Source: Acidimicrobiia bacterium
GTDB lineage: Bacteria > Actinomycetota > Acidimicrobiia > Acidimicrobiales > Aldehydirespiratoraceae
Direction of reading: 5' to 3'
DNA length: 64,000 bases
NCBI GenBank assembly: GCA_022820805.1
Contig: JAJEEV010000014.1
Coordinates: 1 to 64,000, forward strand
Part shown: piece by piece, positions 47,974-57,167 of the stretch
How positions within the stretch are numbered: position 1 is the stretch's first letter
How the letters are laid out: each line of letters opens with the position of its first letter
The notes under the pieces: model-generated
What the model saw: only the letters and a program-made list of their open reading frames with translations
Databases searched by the model: none
What the model was told of the DNA's origin: nothing
Translations under genes and position numbers: made by a program

Positions 47974-48819
47974 CTAGAGCGAGTCGCCCTCGTGCAGGAT
48001 GCCGTAGACGTCGGTGCGGCGGTCCGTGCGGGGCTGGATGAGGGGGCTGCGGGCCTGGGCCCGCTTGGCCTCGGACAGATCGACCTCGACGACCTCCAGC
48101 TGCTCGCGGACTGTCGACAGCGGCCCGCCCGCCACCCGGCCGTACGGGTCGGCCAGGACCGATGACCCCAGGCACTCGACACCGTCGCCGGCCCCGACCT
48201 GCGACGAGCAGGCGATGAACACCTGGCTCAGGTTGGCCTGCACCAGCGCTCCCTCGGCGTGGGGGATCAGCTCGCCCTCGGCGTACTGGCGCCGGTCGAA
48301 GCCGCGGACCCAGGCGGTCGGGACGCAGATCAGGTCTGCGCCCCGCAGCGCCAGCACCCGCACAACCTCCACGAAGCGCAGGTCGTAGCAGACGCACATG
48401 CCGATCACGCCCCACGGCGTCTCGGTGACGGTCAACCCGAGGTCGCCGGGCGCGAAGCAGTGCTTCTCCACGTCGAAGAGGTGGAGCTTGCGGTAATGGG
48501 ACAGCACCCCGTCGGAGCTGACGGCCACCGCGGTGTTGAAGATGTCGTCGCCCGACCGCTCGCACAACCCGCCCACGATCAGGCCTCCGTGGCGGGCCGC
48601 CGCGGCCTGCCAGCCGGAGACGGTCGGGCCGTCGAGCGGCTCGGCCAGCGGGGCCAGCGACTCCCGGTCGGTGCTGTACCACGGCACCGTCATCTCGGGA
48701 AGCACGACGACGTCGGCCCCCTGCTCGAACAGCGAGGCGGCCGCGTCGACGCCGGCCTTGCGGTTGGCCTCGGCCGCTCCGGGTCGGCTGAGAATCTGGG
48801 CCAGACCGATACGAGTCAC
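47974..48819 (-). CDS. Carbon-nitrogen hydrolase (nitrilase/N-carbamoylputrescine amidase-like)
   Basis: 281 aa, GTG start. The Glu-Lys-Cys triad is visible: Glu42 in VVLPEMT, Lys111 in YRKLHLFD, Cys144 in CVCYDLRF. The 281-residue length and the YRKLHLFDVE and CYDLRFVEV blocks match the Nit/omega-amidase and carbamoylputrescine amidase branch rather than true nitrilases. It hydrolyses an amide or carbamoyl group in the cytosol. Single gene downstream of tRNA-Ala on the same strand. Confidence 0.9.
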   Translation of the reverse strand: MTRIGLAQILSRPGAAEANRKAGVDAAASLFEQGADVVVLPEMTVPWYSTDRESLAPLAEPLDGPTVSGWQAAAARHGGLIVGGLCERSGDDIFNTAVAVSSDGVLSHYRKLHLFDVEKHCFAPGDLGLTVTETPWGVIGMCVCYDLRFVEVVRVLALRGADLICVPTAWVRGFDRRQYAEGELIPHAEGALVQANLSQVFIACSSQVGAGDGVECLGSSVLADPYGRVAGGPLSTVREQLEVVEVDLSEAKRAQARSPLIQPRTDRRTDVYGILHEGDSL

Positions 48820-48872
48820 TGGATCACGCCCCTGGGGTTGCGGCCGTCTCCGCCGTGCAGGCTTGCACTGGG

Positions 48873-48946
48873 TGGAGCTGATCGGACTCGAACCGACGAC
48901 CCCCTGCTTGCAAAGCAGGTGCTCTAGCCAACTGAGCTACAGCCCC
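48873..48946 (-). tRNA. tRNA-Ala (anticodon TGC)
   Basis: A 74-nt cloverleaf on the reverse strand: acceptor GGGGCTG pairing with CAGCTCC and containing the alanine identity pair G3-U70, D arm GCTCAGTTGGCTAGAGC, anticodon loop CTTTGCAAG with TGC at 48912-48910, variable loop, T arm with GGTTCGAGTCC. Discriminator A follows; CCA is not encoded. Confidence 0.96.
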
Positions 48947-48977
48947 GTAGCCGCCGAGCGTATCGGCGCACGGATCG

Positions 48978-50009
48978 TCAGGAGGCGAGGGGGCGGCCGA
49001 AGGGGAGCTCGTCCTGCCAGGTGGACAGGAAGGACTCGGCGGTGTAGCAGGCGCCCAGGAAGGGGCCGTCGTCGGAGCTGAGGGCGTCGGCCATCAGGGC
49101 CGTGACCGTCTCGGTGATCTCGGCGCGGACCTCGTCGTCGCTGGTGTCGGGACTGCTCCAGGCTGCGATGGTCGATCCGGCCAAGGCCACGAAGTCGGGC
49201 ACCGCGGCCACCCCGCTGCGGCGGCAGACGGCCAGTGCCTTGGACGTGAACGCCAGGCGCCCGCCGGGCACCAGGGCCCGGCACCCGAGACCCTCGGCCA
49301 CACCGTGGTTGACGATTCCCATCTTCGATCCGGCGAACACGACATCGGCGCCGAGGCCCCACAGCTCGCCAGGCTTGCCCAACCCGTCGTCGCTGCCGGC
49401 CAGCGCTCCCAGTGCCTTGTCGCCATGCTCGGCCCAGGCCTCGGCCAGAGCTGCCGGATCGAAACCGTCGCCGGCGGCCAGCGAGCCCTCGGCGGTGGCC
49501 AGGCCCACCACCCGTCCGCCCCTGCCGGCCACCGCCTCGGCCAGTGCGGGGCCGGTCGCAGCGAAGCCCTCGATCACGGCAGTGCGGCCGTCGAGGCCCA
49601 CCGCCGCGTCGGCGGCCACGGCGGCGGACAGGCCGTCGCACGCCGCCGCGAAGGCGCCCAGCCGGTCCACGGTGCGGGGGTCGGCGTCCCTCAGGGGGAC
49701 CAGATCGGTGTCAGCGACGCCCTTGGCCGCGTCGGGCAGGTAGGTGCCGTCGGGCACCAGCGCAGCCGCCTCAGCCACGAACGCGGCCACCGCCTCGGCC
49801 CGTGCCGGCGCTTCAGCGCTGATGCCGGCCGAGGCGCCGCTGCGGCGCATCTGCAGCGCCGCGTAGGTGTAGGTCTGGGAGCGGGCCAGGTCCTTGGCCC
49901 CGCCCTGCAGCACCTTGCGGGCCCAGCGCACCGGCCCCGACCCCGCCTCGGCTCCGGCCAGGTCCAGGGCCACGAACGCGTCCACATCCTTGAACTTGTG
50001 CAGCCTCAC
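48978..50009 (-). CDS. Divergent glutamate/leucine dehydrogenase-family protein
   Basis: 343 aa, ATG start. The C-terminal Rossmann part follows the Glu/Leu/Phe/Val dehydrogenase plan: TAVIEGFAATGPALAEAVAGRGGRVVGLATAEGSL in place of VAVQGFGNVG, VVFAGSKMGIVNHGVAEGLGCRALVPGG and VPDFVALAGSTIAAWS matching IPDxxANAGG. The N-terminal half includes QTYTYAALQMRRSGASAGI, where the family has its GGAKGGI substrate motif with catalytic Lys; the Lys/Gly pattern is not conserved here. It is therefore probably inactive on classical amino acids or changed in substrate. Position after tRNA-Ala gives no clue. Confidence 0.75.
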   Translation of the reverse strand: MRLHKFKDVDAFVALDLAGAEAGSGPVRWARKVLQGGAKDLARSQTYTYAALQMRRSGASAGISAEAPARAEAVAAFVAEAAALVPDGTYLPDAAKGVADTDLVPLRDADPRTVDRLGAFAAACDGLSAAVAADAAVGLDGRTAVIEGFAATGPALAEAVAGRGGRVVGLATAEGSLAAGDGFDPAALAEAWAEHGDKALGALAGSDDGLGKPGELWGLGADVVFAGSKMGIVNHGVAEGLGCRALVPGGRLAFTSKALAVCRRSGVAAVPDFVALAGSTIAAWSSPDTSDDEVRAEITETVTALMADALSSDDGPFLGACYTAESFLSTWQDELPFGRPLAS

Positions 50010-50075
50010 GTGTTCTCCAGCTGACTCGAGCCGGGCGCGAAGCCGCGACCGGAAATCTCGTGGTGGTCTGTGTGC

Positions 50076-51389
50076 CTATACGACAGGGTTCTCTCCCGAG
50101 ATTCTGGTGGCGGCGCTGTTGAGGATGCGCACTGGCAGCTCCCGCGGGCCGCGTATCTGGCCTGTCGACCATCTCACGCCTTCGGGGTCGGCCAGCTCGA
50201 AGTCCGGGACCCGGGCCATCCACTCCTCCAGAGCCACCGTCAGCTCCATGCGGGCCAGGTTCGAGCCCAGGCACCGGTGGATGCCGAGCCCGAAGGCCAC
50301 ATGGCGGTTGCGCATGCGGTCGATCACGAACTCCCCGGCGTCCTCGAAGGCCTCCGGATCGCGGTTGGCGGCCGGGAACGGCAGCAGCACCCAGTCGTTG
50401 GCCCGCATCGAGTGGCCCGCGAACTCGGCGTCCTCGGCCACGATCCGGGCCATGGTCACCGGCGCGTAGAAGCGCAGGAACTCCTCCACCGCGAAGGGCC
50501 GCACATCGGGGTCCTCCACCCAGCGCCGGCGGTCGGCGGGATGCTGGGCCATGTGCCACAGCGAGGCGCCGATGGCCGACCAGGTGGTGTCCACCCCGGC
50601 GACGATCAGCAGCGCGCAGGTGCCCCGCACATGCTCGTGCTCCAGGGGCTGCCCGGCGATGGTGGCGTGGGTCATGTGGCTGATCAGGTCGTCCTGTGGT
50701 TGCTCGGCTCGCTCCGCGATCAGCTTGTCGAGATAGAAGTCGATCGAGTCCTCGTACTCGACCTTCAGTTCGGCGCCGGGCTGCTCCATGATCCGGTGGA
50801 TGAACACCCGGAACTGGTCGCCGTCGGAGCGGGGAACGCCCAGCATGTCGGCGATCACCCTCACCGGGATGTGCTGGGTGTAGCCCAGCGCGGCGTCCAC
50901 GATGTCGGTGCGGCCCGCCTCCACGCCGGTCAGCAGGTCGTCGAGCAGCTCCCGGCAGGTCTCGCGGGTCGACTCGCGCTTGGCCTCTATCGGCTTGGGG
51001 GCGAACGCCGGCAGCAGGAACTCCCGGGCGATCCTATGGAACGGCGGGTCGCTGGTGATCGGCGGGGCGAACCCGACCGGGGGAGGGATCTCGGGCCGGC
51101 CGTCGTGCACCACCACGCCGTTGGAGCTGAACGTGTCGGTGTCCTTGGCGATGGCGCACACGTCGGTGTGCCGCACCGGCAGCCACGTGCCGCCGTAGCG
51201 CTCGCTGCGGGCCACCGGGCACTCTTGGCGCAACTCGTCCCAGATCTCGGGCGCCCGGGCCGCGTAGCCGGGGTCGACGTGGTCGAAGTCGGTGGCCCAG
51301 TCGGTTACCGGCGCCCGGGGCGTGGGACCCGCATGGTCGGCGCCCGGGTCGGTCGCTTCGCTGGTCGAGGTGTCCGCGGTGTAGGTCAT
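50076..51389 (-). CDS. Cytochrome P450
   Basis: 437 aa, ATG start, soluble bacterial class. Haem-binding loop FGLGIHRCLGSN with the thiolate Cys373, I-helix oxygen-activation motif AGVDTTWS, ExxR in EEFLRFYAP. It hydroxylates a hydrophobic substrate using a ferredoxin/reductase pair not encoded nearby. The N-terminal 30 residues are acidic and disordered. Start overlaps the sulfatase stop by 4 nt, so the two are one operon; sulfated steroid or aromatic substrates could link them, as a guess. Confidence 0.94.
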   Translation of the reverse strand: MTYTADTSTSEATDPGADHAGPTPRAPVTDWATDFDHVDPGYAARAPEIWDELRQECPVARSERYGGTWLPVRHTDVCAIAKDTDTFSSNGVVVHDGRPEIPPPVGFAPPITSDPPFHRIAREFLLPAFAPKPIEAKRESTRETCRELLDDLLTGVEAGRTDIVDAALGYTQHIPVRVIADMLGVPRSDGDQFRVFIHRIMEQPGAELKVEYEDSIDFYLDKLIAERAEQPQDDLISHMTHATIAGQPLEHEHVRGTCALLIVAGVDTTWSAIGASLWHMAQHPADRRRWVEDPDVRPFAVEEFLRFYAPVTMARIVAEDAEFAGHSMRANDWVLLPFPAANRDPEAFEDAGEFVIDRMRNRHVAFGLGIHRCLGSNLARMELTVALEEWMARVPDFELADPEGVRWSTGQIRGPRELPVRILNSAATRISGENPVV

Positions 51390-52873
51390 GGCGTCAAGGT
51401 CAGCTCCTGGGCTTCATAGTCCAGCAGACGGCGGAACAGGTCGCGCAGCTCGTTGCGCCGGCCCCGGTCGCCGGCCAGGTTGACCAGCTCGTGGGGGTCC
51501 TCGGCGGTCTGGTACCACTCGTGGTCGTGGTCGTCGAAGTCGGCGTCCACATCGAAGAGCTTGCCACTCTCCGCGGCATTCCCGTCGCGCTGGACGCCGC
51601 CGCCGATCCCGTAGTAGCGGGCGTACTTGGTGTCGCCGTCGAAGAACCCCCGCACCGCGTAGCGGGTGCTGCGGATCAGGTCCGACTGGGCCGAGTCCTG
51701 GGAGAACAGCACATAGTCGCGCACCGACGCGCCGGGGTCGGCCAGCACCGGCGACAGGTCCCGGCCCGACAGGGTGGGGGTATCGGCGGGGTCCACGCCG
51801 CCCAGCGCGGCGATGGTGGCGGCCAGGTCGACGTGGGTGGCCAGCGCGCCGGTGCGGGCGCCGGCCGGAACGCCGGGGCCCTTCACGATCAGCGGCACCC
51901 CCATCACCTCGTCGTACACGCACGGCAGCTTGGCCCGCAGCCCGTGGGATCCGCAGGCGTCGCCGTGGTCGGAGGTGTAGGCGATCACGGTGTCGTCGTA
52001 GAGGCCGAGATCGTCGAGGGCGGCCAGCAGGCGGGTCAGGCTGGCGTCGAGCTCGACGTGCAGCCAGGCGTAGTAGTCGAGGCCCCGCAGCCAGGTGTCG
52101 TGGTCGGCGGCGTCGATGCGGCCCACCATGTGCTCGGCGTTGCGCACGTGGCGCCAGGCCCGCTGCACCTCGGGCTTGGTGTGGAGGTCGTCGCCGAAGT
52201 TCTCCGGCAGCCGATCGAACAGGCGGGGGTAGTCCTCCGGCGGCGGGGTCACCGGCAGGTCGCCGAGGCGCATCCTCACCACCGCGTTGAAGAACTCGGC
52301 GAACTTGGGGTGGTCGGCCTGGTAGCTGAGATGGTCGGCCGGGAACCACATGATGTCGTGGGGGTTGACCAGCGCCACGGTCAGGAACCACGGCTGGCTG
52401 CTGTCACCGGCTCGGCCTCTGAGCCAGTCGATGGCCTGGTCGACGATGATCGGGTCGAAGTAGCGGCCGGTGTGGGCGCTGCCCATGAAGTGGACGTCGT
52501 TGCCCTCCCAGTCGAGGTATCCGTGGGCGGCCATGTCGGGCGACTCGGTGTGGCCGAGATGCCACTTGCCCAGGTAGCTCGACCGGTAGCCGCGTTCCGC
52601 CAGCAGGCTGCCGATGGTGGGGATGGCCGGGTCGAGGGCGGTGTGGGTGGGGAAGGTGACGTTGTCGACCACGCCGTGCTCGGCCAGGTAGCGCCCGGTG
52701 TAGAGGCTGGCCCTCGACGGCGAGCACGGCGAGGAGTGGGTGAAGTAGCGGTCGAAGCTCAGCCCGTCGGCTCGCAGGCGCTCGTGGGCGGGAAGGTCCA
52801 CGACGCCGTCGAGCCAGTCGTTGCGGCGCTCCTCGTCCGAGACGATCAGCAGGACATTGGGCCGCTCAGCCAC
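51386..52873 (-). CDS. Type I sulfatase (alkaline-phosphatase superfamily)
   Basis: 495 aa, ATG start. The formylglycine motif CSPSR is at 50-54 (Cys50 to be oxidised), preceded by metal-ligand Asp13 in LLIVSDEE, where the second Asp of the usual DD is Glu. TGRYLAEHGV, GYRSSYLGKWHLGH, and the second metal site TSDHGDACGSHG follow. No signal peptide, so cytosolic. It cleaves sulfate esters, or phosphonate/phosphate esters as in relatives. Translationally coupled to the P450 gene. Confidence 0.93.
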   Translation of the reverse strand: MAERPNVLLIVSDEERRNDWLDGVVDLPAHERLRADGLSFDRYFTHSSPCSPSRASLYTGRYLAEHGVVDNVTFPTHTALDPAIPTIGSLLAERGYRSSYLGKWHLGHTESPDMAAHGYLDWEGNDVHFMGSAHTGRYFDPIIVDQAIDWLRGRAGDSSQPWFLTVALVNPHDIMWFPADHLSYQADHPKFAEFFNAVVRMRLGDLPVTPPPEDYPRLFDRLPENFGDDLHTKPEVQRAWRHVRNAEHMVGRIDAADHDTWLRGLDYYAWLHVELDASLTRLLAALDDLGLYDDTVIAYTSDHGDACGSHGLRAKLPCVYDEVMGVPLIVKGPGVPAGARTGALATHVDLAATIAALGGVDPADTPTLSGRDLSPVLADPGASVRDYVLFSQDSAQSDLIRSTRYAVRGFFDGDTKYARYYGIGGGVQRDGNAAESGKLFDVDADFDDHDHEWYQTAEDPHELVNLAGDRGRRNELRDLFRRLLDYEAQELTLTP

Positions 52874-52907
52874 AACGGGGACGCTACCGGCGCGGCGCGC
52901 CCGGCCG

Positions 52908-54524
<1,617 letters not shown>

Positions 54525-54599
54525 CTCCTCAGTGTGGCCCGTGCAGCCATCGCTGCGTCGCGGCCGCCGGAACGGCGTCGCCGGCGGAGCATGGCTGGC

Positions 54600-54630
54600 T
54601 TCGATCCGCTCTTGGGAGACGGTATACAAT
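54600..54630 (+). promoter_or_regulatory. Promoter of the carboxylase-like operon
   Basis: TTCGAT (54600-54605), 17-bp spacer, TATACAAT (54623-54630). A leader of about 30 nt with gggggag leads to the ATG at 54665. No copy of the GTCTGAC palindrome is present, so this operon is separate from the regulon. Confidence 0.55.
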
Positions 54631-54664
54631 CCGGCCACGAGAGGCGGCGGGGGAGAACAGCTGC

Positions 54665-55000
54665 ATGGCCACGGACTCCGGCGCTGAGCGGCGGCGCATC
54701 ACCGAGGCGCTGGACCTCGATGTGGGCTCCCGCCGCTGGGTGTGCAACCGGTGCGGGCACGACCTCGGGCCGGCGGAGCGCAACTACAAGGAGGGCTGCC
54801 TGGTCTACGACCGCGACCCCCGCGAGATCCACATCCCGTTCGACCCGCCCACCGAGTTCGGGTTCAGCCCCCATCCGGAGTGGTGCCGGATCGTCGAGTT
54901 CTACTGCGGTGGCTGCGCGGTCATGTTCGACGTGGAGTACCTGCCGCCCGGCCATCCCATCACCCACGACATAGAGCTCGACCTCGATGCCATCAGTTGA
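54665..55000 (+). CDS. Small zinc-type subunit, acetone/acetophenone carboxylase gamma-like
   Basis: 111 aa, ATG after gggggag. It opens near RRRITEALDLDVGSRRWVCNRCGHDLG and later has a second Cys pair, EFYCGGCAVMFDVEYLPPG, which together should bind a zinc ion; WCRIVEFYCxxC is typical of the small subunit of acetone and acetophenone carboxylases. The gene begins the operon with HyuA and HyuB, the usual partners. Its end overlaps the HyuA start by 14 bp. Role: structural/metal-binding subunit of a large carboxylase complex. Confidence 0.8.
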   Translation: MATDSGAERRRITEALDLDVGSRRWVCNRCGHDLGPAERNYKEGCLVYDRDPREIHIPFDPPTEFGFSPHPEWCRIVEFYCGGCAVMFDVEYLPPGHPITHDIELDLDAIS

Positions 55001-57167
55001 AGCAGCGGAGGCGGCCCAGGCCGGCACCGGCGGGCCGGGCCTGCTCGACGTGGACATCGGCGGGACCTTCACCGACGCCTTCGTGGTGCTGGGCGGGCGT
55101 CAGGCCACCGGCAAGTCGCTCACCACCCACGCCGACCTGTCCGACGGGATGATCGCCGCCGTCGGCGAGGCGGCCCGCGAGCTCGGCTGCGATCCGGCCG
55201 ACGCCTTCGCGGCCGCCGACGCGGTCAAGTACTCCACCACCGTGGGCACCAACGCGCTCATCGAGCGCACCGGCCCCAAGGTGGGGCTCATCACCACCGC
55301 GGGCCAGGAGGACACTGTGCACGTGGCCCGGTCCCGCTCGTGGGCCGACGGCATGCCCCTGGAGGTGCAGATCGACCGCACCCGGGCCCAACGGCCCGAC
55401 GATCTTGTGCCCCGGCAGCTGCGGGTGGGGGTGCGGGAGCGCATCGACTGCTTCGGCGAGGTGCTGATGCCGTTGCGGACCGACGACGTGCTGGCCGCGG
55501 TCGACCACCTGGTCCGCCAGGGCGTGCGAGCCATCGCGGTGTGCCTGGCCTGGTCGTTCATGAACCCGACCCACGAGCAGCAGGTGGCCGAGATCGTGCG
55601 GCGGGAGTACCCCGACTCGGTGCTGGGCCGCTGCCCGGTGCTGTTGTCGTCGGAGGTGGCTCCCCGCCTCGACGAGTACCGGCGCAGCGTCACCACCATC
55701 CTCAGCGCCTTCCTGGCCCCCGACACCGAGGAGCACGTCATCGACCTCGGCGACCGGCTGCGGGCCCTGGGATGCCGCAAGCCGCTGCTGGTGGCCCGCA
55801 ACATCGGCGGGGTGGCCTCGCCCAGCCGCACCACCGCCCTGCACCTGCTGGGCAGCGGGCCCGTCGCCGGTCTCGCCGGTGCGGCCACGATGGCCCGCGA
55901 TTACGGGCTCGACCGGGTGATCACCGCCGACATGGGCGGCACCAGCTTCGATGTGGGCCTCGTGATCGACGGCCAGGACCGCAACTACGAGTTCGACCCG
56001 GTGATCGACCGCTGGCGGGTGCACCTGCCGGTGATCGCCAACTACTCCATCGGCGCGGGGGGCGGGTCGATCGCGCACCTCACCGACACCGGCGAGCTGC
56101 GAGTGGGCCCCCGCAGCGCCGGTTCCATGCCCGGGCCCGCCTGCTACTCCCAGGGCGGCACCGAGCCGACCGTCACCGACGCCGACGTCGTCCTGGGCTT
56201 CATCGATCCCGACCGGTTCCTGGGAGGGGCCATGCCGTTGAGCCGGCGCCGGGCCGAGCGGGCCCTGAGCCGCCGCATCGCCGATCCCCTCGGCATCAAC
56301 GTCACCGAGGCGGCCGTGAGGGTGCGGCGCCTGATCGACGGGGTGATGGGCCAGGAGATCTACCGCCAGACCGCCCTCGAGGGCCACGATCCCCGCGACT
56401 TCACCATGTTCGCCTTCGGCGGGGCCGGACCGGTGCACGCCGCGGCGGTGGCCGGCTACGCCGACGTGCACCGCGTGGCCACCTTCCCCCACGGCAGCGA
56501 GTTCAACGCCTACGGGGTGGCGACCATGCCGGTGATGCAAACCTATGAGCGCACCCGCATGGTCCAGCTGTTCGACGGGGACGACTACACCGACTCGGTC
56601 GGCGCCTTCAACGAGGTCGTTCGAGGCCTGGTCGCGCTGGCAGAGCGGGACATGGCCGAGGAGGGCTTCGGGCTCGACGTGGTGAGCCTGCGCCTGGAGC
56701 TGGACATGAACTACGGGGGCCAGCACCACACCGTGCGCCTGGAGGCGCCCCGGCTGATGTTGGAGGGCCCCGCCGATGTGGTGGCCGTGTGCGACGCCTT
56801 CAACGAGGTGTTCGCGGCGGCCTACGGGGCCGGATCGATCCATCCCTACGGCGGGATCCTGGTGCAGCTGTTCCGGCTGGTGGCCGGCGCCTCCGGCTAC
56901 CGGCTGGAGGCCCGGCCCCGCACTGTCGGCGCGGCCGCGGGCAATGGGGAGTCGCCCGGTGGCGCGATCCGGGAGGTCTGCTGGCCCGGGGTCGGCGCCG
57001 TCGACACTCCCGTCCACGACCGGGCCGGCCTGCACGACGGGTTCTCGGTCGAGGGCCCGGCCCTGATGGAGGACGTCGACACCACCGTGGCGGTGCCGCC
57101 CGGCTGGAGCTACGCCCTCGACGAGCAGCGCACCGGCTGGCTCACGGCGCCGGAGGCCGGCCCGTGA
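54987..57167 (+). CDS. Hydantoinase A/oxoprolinase-family subunit (ketone carboxylase ATPase-type)
   Basis: 726 aa, ATG within the previous gene. HyuA fold with ASKHA ATPase features: DVDIGGTFTDAFVV phosphate loop, TTVGTNALIERTG, GPVAGLAGAATMA, ITADMGGTSFDVGLV and GGAGPVHAAAVA. In acetone and acetophenone carboxylases this subunit phosphorylates the substrate with ATP. Alternatives are N-methylhydantoinase or 5-oxoprolinase, which share both subunits, but the presence of the small gamma-like subunit points to ketone carboxylation. Stop and next start overlap as GTGA. Confidence 0.86.
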   Translation: MPSVEAAEAAQAGTGGPGLLDVDIGGTFTDAFVVLGGRQATGKSLTTHADLSDGMIAAVGEAARELGCDPADAFAAADAVKYSTTVGTNALIERTGPKVGLITTAGQEDTVHVARSRSWADGMPLEVQIDRTRAQRPDDLVPRQLRVGVRERIDCFGEVLMPLRTDDVLAAVDHLVRQGVRAIAVCLAWSFMNPTHEQQVAEIVRREYPDSVLGRCPVLLSSEVAPRLDEYRRSVTTILSAFLAPDTEEHVIDLGDRLRALGCRKPLLVARNIGGVASPSRTTALHLLGSGPVAGLAGAATMARDYGLDRVITADMGGTSFDVGLVIDGQDRNYEFDPVIDRWRVHLPVIANYSIGAGGGSIAHLTDTGELRVGPRSAGSMPGPACYSQGGTEPTVTDADVVLGFIDPDRFLGGAMPLSRRRAERALSRRIADPLGINVTEAAVRVRRLIDGVMGQEIYRQTALEGHDPRDFTMFAFGGAGPVHAAAVAGYADVHRVATFPHGSEFNAYGVATMPVMQTYERTRMVQLFDGDDYTDSVGAFNEVVRGLVALAERDMAEEGFGLDVVSLRLELDMNYGGQHHTVRLEAPRLMLEGPADVVAVCDAFNEVFAAAYGAGSIHPYGGILVQLFRLVAGASGYRLEARPRTVGAAAGNGESPGGAIREVCWPGVGAVDTPVHDRAGLHDGFSVEGPALMEDVDTTVAVPPGWSYALDEQRTGWLTAPEAGP

